DNA of 45,918 bases, taken from contig CATKXY010000019.1 in NCBI GenBank assembly GCA_949840915.1, forward strand, positions 1-45,918. The letters run 5' to 3'. The notes below the pieces were generated by a model, which saw only the letters and a program-made list of their open reading frames with translations, searched no databases and was not told where the DNA came from. Positions 1 to 8,998 of this stretch are shown here, one piece after another. The translations under genes and the position numbers were made by a program. Within the stretch, counting starts at the first letter, position 1. Every line of letters starts with the position of its first letter. The stretch comes from an uncultured Lachnospiraceae bacterium. GTDB taxonomy: Bacteria; Bacillota; Clostridia; Lachnospirales; Lachnospiraceae.

Positions 1-998
1 AGGAGAAGGATGTCAACTTTACAGGTGCGGATGTGAGAAATGGTATGACGGCAGTCATCTCCATCAAGCATCCCGACCCCAGATTTGAGGGCCAGACCAA
101 GACGAAGCTGGACAATCAGGATGCCGCCAAGGTGGTGAGTAAGATCACCGGAGATGAGATCGTGCGTTTTTTCGACCGCAATCTGGAGACCTTAAAGGCT
201 ATCATCGGCTGTGCCGAGAAGGCGGCAAAGATTCGCAAGGCAGAGGAGAAGGCCCGCACAAATATGCTTTCCAAACAAAAATTCTCCTTTGACTCGAACG
301 GAAAGCTGGCCAACTGTATCTCCAGGGATGCCGCGAAGTGTGAGATTTTTATCGTGGAGGGAGATTCGGCAGGCGGCAGCGCCAAGACGGCGAGAGACCG
401 GAATTATCAGGCGATCCTGCCCATTCGCGGAAAAATCCTGAACGTGGAGAAAGCCAGCATTGACAAGGTGCTGGCCAGCGCTGAGATCAAGACCATGATC
501 AATGCCTTTGGATGCGGCTTCTCGGAAGGCTATGGCAATGACTTTGACATCACCAGACTGCGCTATGACAAGATCATCATCATGACGGATGCGGATGTGG
601 ACGGCGCACATATCTCAAATCTGTTGCTGACCTTTTTTTACCGGTTTATGCCGGAACTGATCTTTGAGGGGCATGTTTATATCGCGATGCCGCCCCTGTA
701 TAAAGCAATGCCCGCAAAGGGAGAGGAAACGTATCTCTACGACGACAAAGCGCTGGAGAGATATCGTAAGACTCACAAGGGCTCCTTTACACTGCAGCGC
801 TACAAGGGCTTGGGAGAGATGGATGCCTCCCAGCTGTGGGAGACTACGCTGGATCCGGAGCGCAGGCTGTTAAAGCGGGTGGAGATCGAAGATGCCCGCA
901 TGGCCAGTGAAATGACGGAGCTGCTTATGGGAACCGAGGTTCCTCCCCGCAGAGCGTTTATCTATGCCCATGCACAGGACGCAGAGCTGGATATTTAG
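1..998 (+). CDS. parE: Type IIA topoisomerase subunit B, 3' part (topo IV ParE-like)
   Basis: C-terminal ~330 residues of a GyrB/ParE ATPase subunit; the frame is open through base 3, so the 5' end lies outside the window. The subunit powers strand passage together with the A subunit encoded downstream. Visible are the end of the transducer domain ([20 protein letters not shown]) and the TOPRIM domain with its catalytic acidic residues: [10 protein letters not shown] near bases 355-384 and DADVDGAH near 586-609. The C-terminal RYKGLGEM motif follows near 800-825. I prefer ParE to GyrB because the partner at 2520 is short and lacks a GyrA box, and because dnaA, recF and gyrA-type neighbours are absent. 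A second gyrase-like paralogue remains possible. Confidence 0.85.
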   Translation, partial: EKDVNFTGADVRNGMTAVISIKHPDPRFEGQTKTKLDNQDAAKVVSKITGDEIVRFFDRNLETLKAIIGCAEKAAKIRKAEEKARTNMLSKQKFSFDSNGKLANCISRDAAKCEIFIVEGDSAGGSAKTARDRNYQAILPIRGKILNVEKASIDKVLASAEIKTMINAFGCGFSEGYGNDFDITRLRYDKIIIMTDADVDGAHISNLLLTFFYRFMPELIFEGHVYIAMPPLYKAMPAKGEETYLYDDKALERYRKTHKGSFTLQRYKGLGEMDASQLWETTLDPERRLLKRVEIEDARMASEMTELLMGTEVPPRRAFIYAHAQDAELDI

Positions 999-1050
999 AT
1001 ACATTCCCGTTAATGTCACAGACTGTAAAAAGACCTCTCAGGAGAAAACG

Positions 1051-1776
1051 ATGCACAGCAGAGAAAATGAAAAGAATAAAAGCGACAGTATGTATAATAC
1101 GAATTCTGAGCGGAAGATAAAAGGACGCATCTGTTTTATCGCTCTCTTTACCTTGCTGGCGCTTGCCATAGTCGAATGCATCCTGTTTCTCTACGACGGC
1201 CATGTGGAGGAGATTCATATCGGCAATGATTTTCTGGCTTTTGCTCCCGTGTACAACCGCAGCGGTTCCTGGCTGCACGGGCGGTTAAATCTCGGTTACC
1301 GGCCGGATATCCTGTTTGCGGAACATATGATCACTCTGTTTATACTCTGGTTTTTGTCCCGCTTTACGGATTTTATCAGCATGATACTGGGGATGAGCAG
1401 GCGTTGGAGCCTTTTTGTGGATCTGACGACGGCGGCCACGCTGGCTCGTCTGATCAATGTGATCCGGGGAAAATATACCTTGGACTATGTCTATATAGGC
1501 TGCCTGCACGCCACCTATGATCTGGTGGATATCTATCTTGGCATCGGCCTCCTTTTCCTGTGTATCTGGGTGACTTTAGCCGAGATCAGGACTTTCCGGC
1601 TCAAGAAACAGGTTACCCGGGGCATGAGCTTTTGGGGTCGCATGCGATGGGAGCTTGTACTCACGGGCAACGCCTGCAGGGCCCCGTTTATCAGAACGGC
1701 AAAATGGAAAGAAATTCAGGATCGCTATGAGTATCATCTAAGAGAGAATGAACAGTCACTTGAGAATAGTTTATGA
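1051..1776 (+). CDS. Diverged LspA-like (signal peptidase II family) membrane protein
   Basis: 241 residues from ATG 1051, preceded by GGAG seven bases upstream; an in-frame ATG at 964 inside parE is a poor start. About four membrane segments are visible (roughly residues 25-47, 90-112, 120-137, 160-178). The pattern follows lipoprotein signal peptidase: a YNRSGSW stretch (68-74) where LspA has its conserved N-x-G motif, a segment with N136, then two candidate aspartates, D145 (LDY) and D160 (VDIYLGIG), at the spacing of the LspA catalytic dyad. The usual GNxxDR box reads INVIRGK, so the first DR pair is lost. The ~60-residue basic tail is not typical of the ~160-residue family. Whether it cleaves lipoproteins is unknown. 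It sits between the two topoisomerase genes, 53 bases after parE. Confidence 0.55.
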   Translation: MHSRENEKNKSDSMYNTNSERKIKGRICFIALFTLLALAIVECILFLYDGHVEEIHIGNDFLAFAPVYNRSGSWLHGRLNLGYRPDILFAEHMITLFILWFLSRFTDFISMILGMSRRWSLFVDLTTAATLARLINVIRGKYTLDYVYIGCLHATYDLVDIYLGIGLLFLCIWVTLAEIRTFRLKKQVTRGMSFWGRMRWELVLTGNACRAPFIRTAKWKEIQDRYEYHLRENEQSLENSL

Positions 1777-1792
1777 CGACGGAGATTCATGT

Positions 1793-2506
1793 ATGACGAC
1801 GGAATTCATCAGAGAACAGTTGTTTGAGCTGCAGGATGCGGAATACAAAGCTTTTCATGCCCGGCTGATTCCCACAGTGAATCCCGGGCTGATCATCGGG
1901 GTGCGGACGCCGGAGCTCAGAAAGCTTTCCAAAAAGCTGTGGAAAAAGGGAGAGACCGGTGCATTTATGGCCGAGCTTCCGCATTACTATTATGAAGAAA
2001 ACAATCTGCACGGATTCTTCATCGAACAGATCAAAGACTATGACACCTGTTTGGAAGCCCTGAACGCATTTCTGCCCTATGTGGACAACTGGGCCACCTG
2101 TGATTTGATGTCTCCCAAGGCACTGGCCCGGCATAAGGACCGGCTGCTGCTTCAGATCAGGATCTGGCTGGCCTCGGGGCACACCTATACGGTGCGTTTC
2201 GCCATCGGGATGCTCATGCGGTATTTTCTGGACGAAGACTTTGAAGACAGTTATCTGGATCTGGTGGCAGAAGCAGAGTCAGAGGAATACTACATTAATA
2301 TGATGCGCGCATGGTATTTTGCCACAGCGCTGGCAAAGCAGTACGATGCTGCGCTTGCCGTGATTGAAAGCGGTAGGCTGGATATCTGGACCCACAACAA
2401 AGCCATACAGAAAGCGGTGGAGAGTTATCGGATCACGGCACAGCAGAAGACCTGTCTGCGGAGCCTGAGACGCAATCCGAGAACAGAGCAGCACAAATAT
2501 AAGTGA
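1793..2506 (+). CDS. DNA alkylation repair enzyme, AlkD-like HEAT-repeat glycosylase
   Basis: 237 residues from ATG 1793 (GGAG at 1781-1784); an alternative ATG at 1748 would overlap the previous gene. AlkD enzymes excise N3- and N7-alkylated purines using a bowl of HEAT-like helices. The protein is all-helical, with the family landmarks GVRTPELRKLSKKLW (36-50) and DNWATCDL (98-105). W100 and D104 keep the W-x3-D spacing of the AlkD catalytic pair, and R135 in TVRFAIG is a plausible third active-site residue. Length matches the family (~230). It is followed after 13 bases by parC, so the topoisomerase and repair genes are probably co-transcribed. Function is by homology only. Confidence 0.85.
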   Translation: MTTEFIREQLFELQDAEYKAFHARLIPTVNPGLIIGVRTPELRKLSKKLWKKGETGAFMAELPHYYYEENNLHGFFIEQIKDYDTCLEALNAFLPYVDNWATCDLMSPKALARHKDRLLLQIRIWLASGHTYTVRFAIGMLMRYFLDEDFEDSYLDLVAEAESEEYYINMMRAWYFATALAKQYDAALAVIESGRLDIWTHNKAIQKAVESYRITAQQKTCLRSLRRNPRTEQHKYK

Positions 2507-2519
2507 TAAGAGGAACAAC

Positions 2520-4763
2520 ATGAACGAGAACGACAGAATCATACGAACCGAATATTCCGAGGAGATGCAGAAATCTTTTATCGACTATGCCATGAGTGTG
2601 ATCATAGCCCGCGCGCTGCCGGATGTGAGGGACGGGTTAAAGCCTGTGCAGAGAAGAACTCTCTATGACATGCATGAGCTGGGCATCCGTTATGACAGAC
2701 CCTATAGAAAGAGCGCCCGTATCGTGGGTGATACCATGGGTAAATACCATCCTCACGGGGACAGTTCCATCTATGAGGCGCTGGTGGTGATGACACAGGA
2801 TTTCAAAAAGGGCATGCCGCTGGTGGACGGCCACGGCAATTTCGGCAATATCGAGGGAGACGGAGCCGCCGCCATGCGTTATACGGAGGCCAGACTGCAG
2901 AAGATCACTCAGGAGGCTTTCCTGGCTGATCTGGACAAGGATGTGGTTGATTTTGTCCCGAACTTTGACGAGACCGAGAAGGAGCCCTCCGTGCTTCCTG
3001 TGCGGATCCCGAATCTTCTGGTCAACGGCTCCGAGGGTATCGCTGTGGGAATGACAACCAATATTCCTCCGCACAATCTGGGAGAGGTGATCGATGCCGC
3101 CAAGGCTTATATGATGAACGAATCCATCACCGACCGGGAACTGCTCCGGTATCTGAAGGGACCGGATTTCCCCACCGGGGGAATCGTCATCAACAAGGAT
3201 GAGCTTCCCGAGATCTATGCGACCGGTACAGGAAAGATCAAGCTCCGCGGCAAGGTGGAATATGAGCGTGTAAAGGGCGGGAAGACCAATGTGGTGATCA
3301 CGGAGATTCCGTATACCATGGTGGGAGCCAATATCTCCAAATTTCTCTCGGATGTGGCCGCCCTGTCCGAGACCAAGAAAACACAGGATATCGTGGATAT
3401 CTCCAATCAGTCCTCCAAGGAGGGCATCCGCATCGTCATAGAGCTCCGAAAAGATGCCGACGCAGAGAATTTCGTGAACATGCTCTATAAAAAGACGCGT
3501 CTGGAAGATACCTTCGGCGTTAATATGCTGGCCATCTCAGACGGCAGACCGGAGACCATGGGGCTCAGGCAGATCATCAAGGCCAATGTGGATTTTCAGT
3601 ATGAGATCGCCACGCGCAAATATACCAATCTGCTGGCCCGTGAACTGGAGCGCAGAGAGGTGCAGGAGGGGCTGATCAAGGCCTGCAATGTCATTGATCT
3701 GATCATTGAGATTCTAAGAGGCTCCAAAGACCGCAGCATGGCAAAGGCCTGTCTGGTGGAAGGGAAAGTGGAGGGCATCAAGTTTAAATCCAAGGAATCC
3801 CGGATCATGGCTGCACAGCTTTGTTTTACGGAGAGACAGGCCAATGCCATTCTTGAGATGCGCCTGTACAAGCTCATAGGCCTGGAACTGGAGGCTCTGA
3901 TCAATGAGCACGAGGAGACCATGGCCAATATCTATCGCTATGAGGATATTCTGGAGCGCAGGGATTCCATGGCGCAGGTAATCATGAATGAGCTGGACGG
4001 CTATAAAAAAGAATTCGGGCGTCCCCGCAGGACAGTCATTGAAAACGGTCAGGAGGCCGTGTATAAGGAAAAGGAGCTGGAGGAGATGGAGGTCATGTTC
4101 CTCATGGACCGCTTCGGCTATGTGAAGACCATCGATCTGACTGCTTACGAGCGCAATAAGGAGGCGGCGGACGCAGAGAATAAATTTGTTTTCCCCTGCA
4201 AAAATACCGGCAGGATCTGCCTTTTCACGGATATCGGGCAGATGCACACCGTCAAGGTGACCGATCTGCCTTTCGGAAAATTCAGGGACAAGGGCGTCCC
4301 CATCGACAATGTGAGCAATTACAGCTCCGAGAAGGAACAGCTGGTCTATATCACCAGTCAGTCCGAGCTGAATCTGAAGCAGGTTCTGTTTGTCACAGCC
4401 CAGTCCATGATGAAGATCGTGGACGGCGGTGAGTTCGACGTGTCCAAGCGCACGGTGGCCGCCACCAAGCTGAACGAAGGCGACACGGTGTTGAGTGTCG
4501 TCACGCTCTATGAACAGAAGCAGATCGTGCTTCAGTCCAAAAACGGATACTTCCTACGGTTTTCCGTGGAAGAGATTCCCGAGAAAAAGAAGGGGGCAGT
4601 GGGAGTCCGCGGTATGAAACTCGGCGCCGGAGACAGTCTTGAGGCCGTGTACTACACACAGAGTTCTGCGGAGACCACAATTCCCTACAAGTCTAAGAAC
4701 CTCTCGCCAAATCAGATCAAGCCGGGCAAAAGAGACGGAAAAGGTGTGAAAATCCGCGCCTGA
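2520..4763 (+). CDS. parC: Type IIA topoisomerase subunit A (topo IV ParC-like)
   Basis: 747 residues with SD AGGA before ATG 2520. This is the DNA breakage-reunion subunit. The winged-helix region contains RALPDVRDGLKPVQRR (31-46) and the catalytic tyrosine is Y121 in MRYTEARL, next to R120. The quinolone-determining segment HPHGDSSIYEA (77-87) carries S82 and E86, the usual sensitive-type residues. The tower and coiled-coil domain follows, and from about residue 500 there are beta-pinwheel-like repeats (FGYVKTIDL, TGRICLFTD, NGYFLRFSVEEIP). No GyrA box (QRRGGKG) is present, and the protein is shorter than typical GyrA (>800), which argues for decatenase (ParC) rather than supercoiling gyrase. 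The tail is basic (GKRDGKGVKIRA). Confidence 0.85.
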   Translation: MNENDRIIRTEYSEEMQKSFIDYAMSVIIARALPDVRDGLKPVQRRTLYDMHELGIRYDRPYRKSARIVGDTMGKYHPHGDSSIYEALVVMTQDFKKGMPLVDGHGNFGNIEGDGAAAMRYTEARLQKITQEAFLADLDKDVVDFVPNFDETEKEPSVLPVRIPNLLVNGSEGIAVGMTTNIPPHNLGEVIDAAKAYMMNESITDRELLRYLKGPDFPTGGIVINKDELPEIYATGTGKIKLRGKVEYERVKGGKTNVVITEIPYTMVGANISKFLSDVAALSETKKTQDIVDISNQSSKEGIRIVIELRKDADAENFVNMLYKKTRLEDTFGVNMLAISDGRPETMGLRQIIKANVDFQYEIATRKYTNLLARELERREVQEGLIKACNVIDLIIEILRGSKDRSMAKACLVEGKVEGIKFKSKESRIMAAQLCFTERQANAILEMRLYKLIGLELEALINEHEETMANIYRYEDILERRDSMAQVIMNELDGYKKEFGRPRRTVIENGQEAVYKEKELEEMEVMFLMDRFGYVKTIDLTAYERNKEAADAENKFVFPCKNTGRICLFTDIGQMHTVKVTDLPFGKFRDKGVPIDNVSNYSSEKEQLVYITSQSELNLKQVLFVTAQSMMKIVDGGEFDVSKRTVAATKLNEGDTVLSVVTLYEQKQIVLQSKNGYFLRFSVEEIPEKKKGAVGVRGMKLGAGDSLEAVYYTQSSAETTIPYKSKNLSPNQIKPGKRDGKGVKIRA

Positions 4764-4809
4764 TCATCGGCAGAGACAGTGAAAATATCCAAACAGATTG
4801 GAGAATCAT

Positions 4810-5370
4810 ATGAGAGTGATAGCCGGCACAGCCAGAAGTCTTCCGCTCAGAGCCCCCGAGGGCATGGATACCCGTCCCACCACAGACCGCATCAAAGAAA
4901 CGCTTTTTAATATCCTGCAGCCCCATCTGGCGGACTGCGTGTTTGTGGATCTTTTCAGCGGCAGCGGCGGAATCGGCATTGAGGCTTTAAGCCGCGGTGC
5001 GCAAAAAGCATATTTTATCGAACAGGCTCCGCGGGCAGTAGCCTGCATTCAACAAAATCTTACATTTACGAAACTGGCGGAACGTGGTATAGTGATAAAA
5101 CAGGATGCGCTTGCAGCGCTGTGCGGCATTCGGGAGGAACGGGTGGATATCCTCTTTATGGATCCGCCCTATTGTCAGGATTATGAAAAGCGTGTTCTGG
5201 AGCTTTCCGCAGGACTTCCCTGGATGACAGAAGACACTCTGATCGTGACGGAGGCAGATCTGCACACCGGTTTCGATTATCTGGAAGCGCTCGGCTATGA
5301 ACTGATAAAGGAAAAACGCTATAAGACAAATAAACACCTGTTTCTGCGCAGAGCGAAGATAAATCCGTAA
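4810..5370 (+). CDS. rsmD: 16S rRNA (guanine(966)-N2)-methyltransferase RsmD
   Basis: 186 residues. ATG 4810 is chosen over an in-frame TTG at 4798 because MRVIAGTARS is the standard N terminus and GGAG lies six bases upstream. The Rossmann-type SAM domain shows motif I DLFSGSGGIGIEAL (47-60) and the N2-guanine catalytic DPPY (118-121). RsmD methylates G966 of 16S rRNA in the assembling small subunit. It is followed by coaD, the classical Firmicute and proteobacterial pairing rsmD-coaD. Confidence 0.93.
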   Translation: MRVIAGTARSLPLRAPEGMDTRPTTDRIKETLFNILQPHLADCVFVDLFSGSGGIGIEALSRGAQKAYFIEQAPRAVACIQQNLTFTKLAERGIVIKQDALAALCGIREERVDILFMDPPYCQDYEKRVLELSAGLPWMTEDTLIVTEADLHTGFDYLEALGYELIKEKRYKTNKHLFLRRAKINP

Positions 5371-5427
5371 ACAGGACCGTGATTGTCAGCGCTGCCTGTA
5401 ACGGCAGGATTGGAAGGTTGGACAAAA

Positions 5428-5934
5428 ATGAAGAGAGCTGTTTATCCGGGGAGCTTTGACCCCATGACTTACGGACATCTGGATATTATCAAGCGGGCCG
5501 CCCAGACATTTGACGAATTGACGGTCAGCGTGCTCAATAATAAAGTAAAGACACCGTTGTTTTCTGTGGAAGAACGTGTTAAGATATTAAGGGAAGCGAC
5601 CAGAGATCTTCCCAATGTTAAAGTGGACAGCTTCAGCGGTCTGCTGATTAACTATGCAGCGGAAAATGATTTTCATATCTCGGTTCGGGGACTGCGCGCG
5701 ATCACGGATTTCGAATATGAATTACAGATTGCCCAGACTAACAGCAAGCTTTCCAAGGGAAAGCTGGACACTATTTTTCTTACAGCCCGCCTGGAATACG
5801 CATATCTGAGTTCCTCCAGCGTGAAAGAGATCGCAAGCTTTGGCGGCGATGTCAGTGAATGCGTACCGGATTTTGTGGCGGAAATGATGTATGAAAAGTA
5901 TAACCGGAATCATAAAGGAGAGGTAAATGAGTAG
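5428..5934 (+). CDS. coaD: Phosphopantetheine adenylyltransferase
   Basis: 168 residues from ATG 5428 (AAGG upstream). The in-frame upstream extension from 5383 lacks homology to the family. The enzyme transfers AMP from ATP to 4'-phosphopantetheine, the penultimate step of coenzyme A synthesis. Nucleotidyltransferase signatures are [11 protein letters not shown] at the N terminus (the T/HxGH motif) and [10 protein letters not shown] near the C terminus, equivalent to ISSTxx[15 protein letters not shown] is the conserved substrate-binding stretch. Length is typical (~160). Its last eight bases overlap the start of the next gene, implying translational coupling. Confidence 0.96.
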   Translation: MKRAVYPGSFDPMTYGHLDIIKRAAQTFDELTVSVLNNKVKTPLFSVEERVKILREATRDLPNVKVDSFSGLLINYAAENDFHISVRGLRAITDFEYELQIAQTNSKLSKGKLDTIFLTARLEYAYLSSSSVKEIASFGGDVSECVPDFVAEMMYEKYNRNHKGEVNE

Positions 5935-6523
5935 CAGAATTGAACAGCTTATCGATGAGATGGAAGAATACATCGAAAATTGTAAGCCTAAGTTCATGTC
6001 CAATACAGACATTATCGTGAATAAGGAAGAGATAGACGAGCTGCTGCGGGAGCTTCGCATGAAGACTCCCGATGAGATCAAACGATATCAGAAAATTATC
6101 AGCAATAAAGAGGCCATTCTGCAGGATGCCCGCGACAAGGCTGAGGCATTGATCAACGAAGCTACCGTACATACCAACGAGCTGATCAACGAGCACGAGA
6201 TTATGCAGCAGGCTTATGCACAGGCAAACGAAGTAGTCACCATGGCCACGGCACAGGCGCAGGATATCCTGGACAATGCGATCCTGGAAGCCAATGCCGT
6301 GCGCAGTGCGGCTGTACAGTATATGGACGATATGCTCATTCACCTGGAGAATATCATCACAGCCTCCACACAGTCCGCCACCAGCAATTATGAGAATCTC
6401 GTGGGTTCCCTGAACCAGTACCGGGATATCATTCAGTCCAATCGCAGGGAGCTGCACCCCGTGGAAGATCTGGAGACAGTGATTCTGGACGATTCCGATC
6501 AGGGGCCGGACGTGATTTCCTGA
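5927..6523 (+). CDS. Conserved coiled-coil protein of unknown function
   Basis: 198 residues whose ATG lies inside the coaD stop region (eight-base overlap), so translation is probably coupled. There is no signal peptide or membrane segment. Residues ~50-150 form a long acidic, alanine-rich heptad region ([21 protein letters not shown] and following) resembling V-type ATPase H-subunit-like or DivIVA-like coiled coils. That resemblance is compositional and does not establish a function. The C terminus is acidic and loses the heptad pattern. The gene is followed by a terminator, so it closes the rsmD-coaD transcript. Scaffolding or cell-division roles can only be guessed. Confidence 0.7.
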   Translation: MSSRIEQLIDEMEEYIENCKPKFMSNTDIIVNKEEIDELLRELRMKTPDEIKRYQKIISNKEAILQDARDKAEALINEATVHTNELINEHEIMQQAYAQANEVVTMATAQAQDILDNAILEANAVRSAAVQYMDDMLIHLENIITASTQSATSNYENLVGSLNQYRDIIQSNRRELHPVEDLETVILDDSDQGPDVIS

Positions 6524-6554
6524 CAGGACAGAATCATTCTTTCAATAGATTCAT

Positions 6555-6589
6555 AAAAACCAGTTTTCGGCTTATGAAAGCTGGTTTTT
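6555..6589 (+). terminator. Terminator after coiled-coil gene
   Basis: Nine-base stem AAAAACCAG (6555-6563) pairing with CTGGTTTTT (6581-6589); the final five T residues belong to the descending arm. It lies 32 bases after the stop codon at 6523 and before the amidase gene on the same strand. It probably separates the two transcripts. Confidence 0.7.
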
Positions 6590-6631
6590 GCGATTAAAGA
6601 AGCGATTGGAACATTATGGGAGAATCAGAAC

Positions 6632-8002
6632 ATGAAAATGCGAAGTATAAGAATCCTCAGTTTTCTTTTTGCAGTTTGTGTATTTGCAACCTGCGTGCTT
6701 GCGGGGGCGCTCACATCGACCCTGTCCGTCCGTGCCGCCGACAGGGTGCAGCCGGTGGAGGATGAGGTTGTCATCGTGATCGATCCCGGACACGGCGGAA
6801 GCAATCTGGGCACACAGTCAGGTCATACCATTGAAAAAGATATGACCATGATAACTGCGATGACCATGTATCAGGAACTGAAAAAGTATGACAATGTACA
6901 GGTTTATATGACCCACACGGATGACAGAGATATGTCTCTGAAGGAAAGAGCCGAGTTTGCCGCCGGAGTGGAAGCGGATTTTCTCTTCAGTATACACTAC
7001 AATGCCTCAGAAAATCACACGATGTATGGCACGGAGGTCTGGATATCCTGCGAAAAGCCCTACAATGCCTACGGATATCAGTTTGGCTGTCTGCATCTGC
7101 AGGCAATGCAGGAAAAAGGGCTTTTCCTGCGCGGCGTAAAAAACCGCATGAATAACGAAGGAACGGATTATTATGGCATCATCCGGGAGGCTGCGGCACT
7201 CTCGGTACCTGCTCTGATCATCGAACACTGTTATGTAGACGAGGAGCGGGATGCGGAATACATTCAAAACGAGGAGGGATTTGCGGAATTCGGACGGATA
7301 GACGCTCTATCTGTAGCTAAGTATTTCGGTCTCAAAAGCAGCGCCCTGGGAGTGGATTACAGCGAGGAGGCCACAAAGCTTCAGCCGGCCTCCGCGGATA
7401 GTCTGGTGAAGTATACTCTGATGGACGATACCTCCCCTGATGTCTGCGAGATAGAGCTGCAGGAATGCGACTATGATACCGGGGAAGTACGCCTGACCGT
7501 CCGGGCGGCTGATTATGATACCCCGCTGATCTACTATAATTACAGTATTGACAGCGGACAGAGCTGGTCACGGCTGGAGAGCTGGCCGGGGAGCAATGCT
7601 CTGACCGGAGAATATACGGATACCTTTCAGCTGGATCTGACCATTCCGGGAGGTGTCCGGCCCAATATCGTGCTTCGGGCATATAATCTGGCGGACCTCT
7701 ACACCAGCAGCAATACGCTGGCATTTGAACAGGCCTTTGCCAGACAGACCGGACCCGGCGAAGAAGAAAGCGGGGAACCGCAGGAGTCTGTCCCGGCCGC
7801 CGCACCGCTTGATCACACCCGCAAATCCATAGGAACCACCACCTTTATGCCTGTGGCCGATGAGGCTGTGGAGGATACCACGGTGGGCATTCTTACATTT
7901 CTGAAACTCTGTCTGGCCTTTGTGATCGTATTGTTTTTTATTGTATTGACCACACAGTTAGTCAATTACCGAAGAAGATGGAATCGGAGACACAGGAGAT
8001 AG
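6632..8002 (+). CDS. N-acetylmuramoyl-L-alanine amidase (Amidase_3), C-terminally membrane-anchored
   Basis: 456 residues, ATG 6632 with GGGAG nine bases upstream. Residues 1-35 form a signal peptide with an AxA-like cleavage point (SVRAAD). The zinc amidase domain (~46-235) has all expected ligands and catalytic residues: H54 in IDPGHGG, E68, H122 in SIHYNAS and catalytic E198 in IIEHCYVDE. It would cleave the bond between MurNAc and L-Ala of peptidoglycan outside the membrane. Residues ~260-370 look like a beta-sandwich (Fn3 or Ig-like), followed by an acidic, proline-containing linker, a transmembrane segment (~420-442) and an arginine-rich cytoplasmic tail. The C-terminal anchor is unusual for this family. 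The 3' end overlaps the convergent neighbour by 37 bases. Confidence 0.9.
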   Translation: MKMRSIRILSFLFAVCVFATCVLAGALTSTLSVRAADRVQPVEDEVVIVIDPGHGGSNLGTQSGHTIEKDMTMITAMTMYQELKKYDNVQVYMTHTDDRDMSLKERAEFAAGVEADFLFSIHYNASENHTMYGTEVWISCEKPYNAYGYQFGCLHLQAMQEKGLFLRGVKNRMNNEGTDYYGIIREAAALSVPALIIEHCYVDEERDAEYIQNEEGFAEFGRIDALSVAKYFGLKSSALGVDYSEEATKLQPASADSLVKYTLMDDTSPDVCEIELQECDYDTGEVRLTVRAADYDTPLIYYNYSIDSGQSWSRLESWPGSNALTGEYTDTFQLDLTIPGGVRPNIVLRAYNLADLYTSSNTLAFEQAFARQTGPGEEESGEPQESVPAAAPLDHTRKSIGTTTFMPVADEAVEDTTVGILTFLKLCLAFVIVLFFIVLTTQLVNYRRRWNRRHRR

Positions 8003-8940
8003 TAGCCCGCGGTAAGTGCCGTAAGTATCAGCTTGTGCAGCACATAATCGCCGATGGACAAATCCGTATGTCCGATACAGGTATAGGTCTGTGCAATGCA
8101 GGAAAATCCGCCGAAAGGCAGAAGAATCAGGGAATAGAGCGGCATCAGGTCTCCGAGGAGCTTCAGGCCTCCCGTGATCTCCAAAAGCGGCGCCAGCCCG
8201 CGCGGTGTGTGTCCAAGCGTCAGATGGGGCAGAAGCATCAGCAGATTAAAGAGCACCATATATCCTCCCAGCATGAGCATGCTCTGCAGAGAGGCACGGA
8301 TAGACTCGTCCAGAGCGCCAAGCAGTTTCTGAGTGCGGGCAGCCTGCATATTTTGAGATGCGGACGCTGTCCGTGTGCCGGCTCTCTCGTATAGATTTCG
8401 ATAGCGGGTATACCGCAGCAAAAGACCGTACAGGAGCGGAATACCATACATGCCGAACAGGCAGGGAGCCATCTGTCTGCAGCCGGTCAGGGGCAGTGCA
8501 AAGCTCACAAAATAGACCGGACCGATATTGTTGCAGAAGGCCAGCAGAAAAGCGCCCTCATCCCTGCTCAGCTTTCCGCGCTCATACAGATCGGCCACGC
8601 ATTTCGCCCCCATGGGGAAACCGCACATAAATCCCATGATCATCACATAGCACACATTGCGGCTCACATGAAACAGCGGCCTGACAAAGGGATAGACCAA
8701 TGTGGTAAACCCCTCAGTGAGCCCCATGCGGATCAGAGTGCCTGAGAGTATCATAAAGGGCATCAGCGTCGGGATCATATTTCGATACCAGAGCTCCAGA
8801 CCTGTGAAGGCATAATAGAGACTCAGCCTGGAATTTGTGAGGATACAGAAGGTAAGCAGCAAAAATACGGCTGTATAAAGCAGATTGACGGCTTTTTGCC
8901 GTATTTTGCAAACAAAGCGGGATTCCTGATTTTTGCGCAT
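7966..8940 (-). CDS. YlbJ-like (nucleoside recognition domain) integral membrane protein
   Basis: 324 residues from ATG 8940 with GGAA eight bases upstream. A longer reading frame to 9132 runs into the divergent gene and has no family resemblance. There are about eight hydrophobic segments. The pattern of the sporulation protein YlbJ and related Gate-domain proteins is clear: LWYRNMIPTLMPFMILS, a PFVRPLF segment and MGFMCGFPMGAKCVADLYE near residues 110-130, with a second Gate-like half toward the C terminus. YlbJ is needed for late spore-coat or cortex steps in Bacillus, but Gate-domain paralogues also occur in non-spore formers, so the process is not settled. It is divergent from the RsuA-HAD gene across 58 bases. 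Confidence 0.75.
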   Translation of the reverse strand: MRKNQESRFVCKIRQKAVNLLYTAVFLLLTFCILTNSRLSLYYAFTGLELWYRNMIPTLMPFMILSGTLIRMGLTEGFTTLVYPFVRPLFHVSRNVCYVMIMGFMCGFPMGAKCVADLYERGKLSRDEGAFLLAFCNNIGPVYFVSFALPLTGCRQMAPCLFGMYGIPLLYGLLLRYTRYRNLYERAGTRTASASQNMQAARTQKLLGALDESIRASLQSMLMLGGYMVLFNLLMLLPHLTLGHTPRGLAPLLEITGGLKLLGDLMPLYSLILLPFGGFSCIAQTYTCIGHTDLSIGDYVLHKLILTALTAGYYLLCLRFHLLR

Positions 8941-8998
8941 AAGACTTTTCCACAGACAGGGACAGTTAATTATATATATGACACAGAAGGGATAAGAC

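Noticed and set aside
1..4763. Annotation as gyrB/gyrA
   Set aside because: The A subunit is short and lacks the QRRGGKG GyrA box, and the usual dnaA/recF neighbours are absent. I cannot fully exclude it.
8946..8954. TTTTCCACA, a DnaA-box-like sequence
   Set aside because: A single imperfect copy in a short divergent gap, without clustering or an AT-rich unwinding region, so no replication origin is supported.
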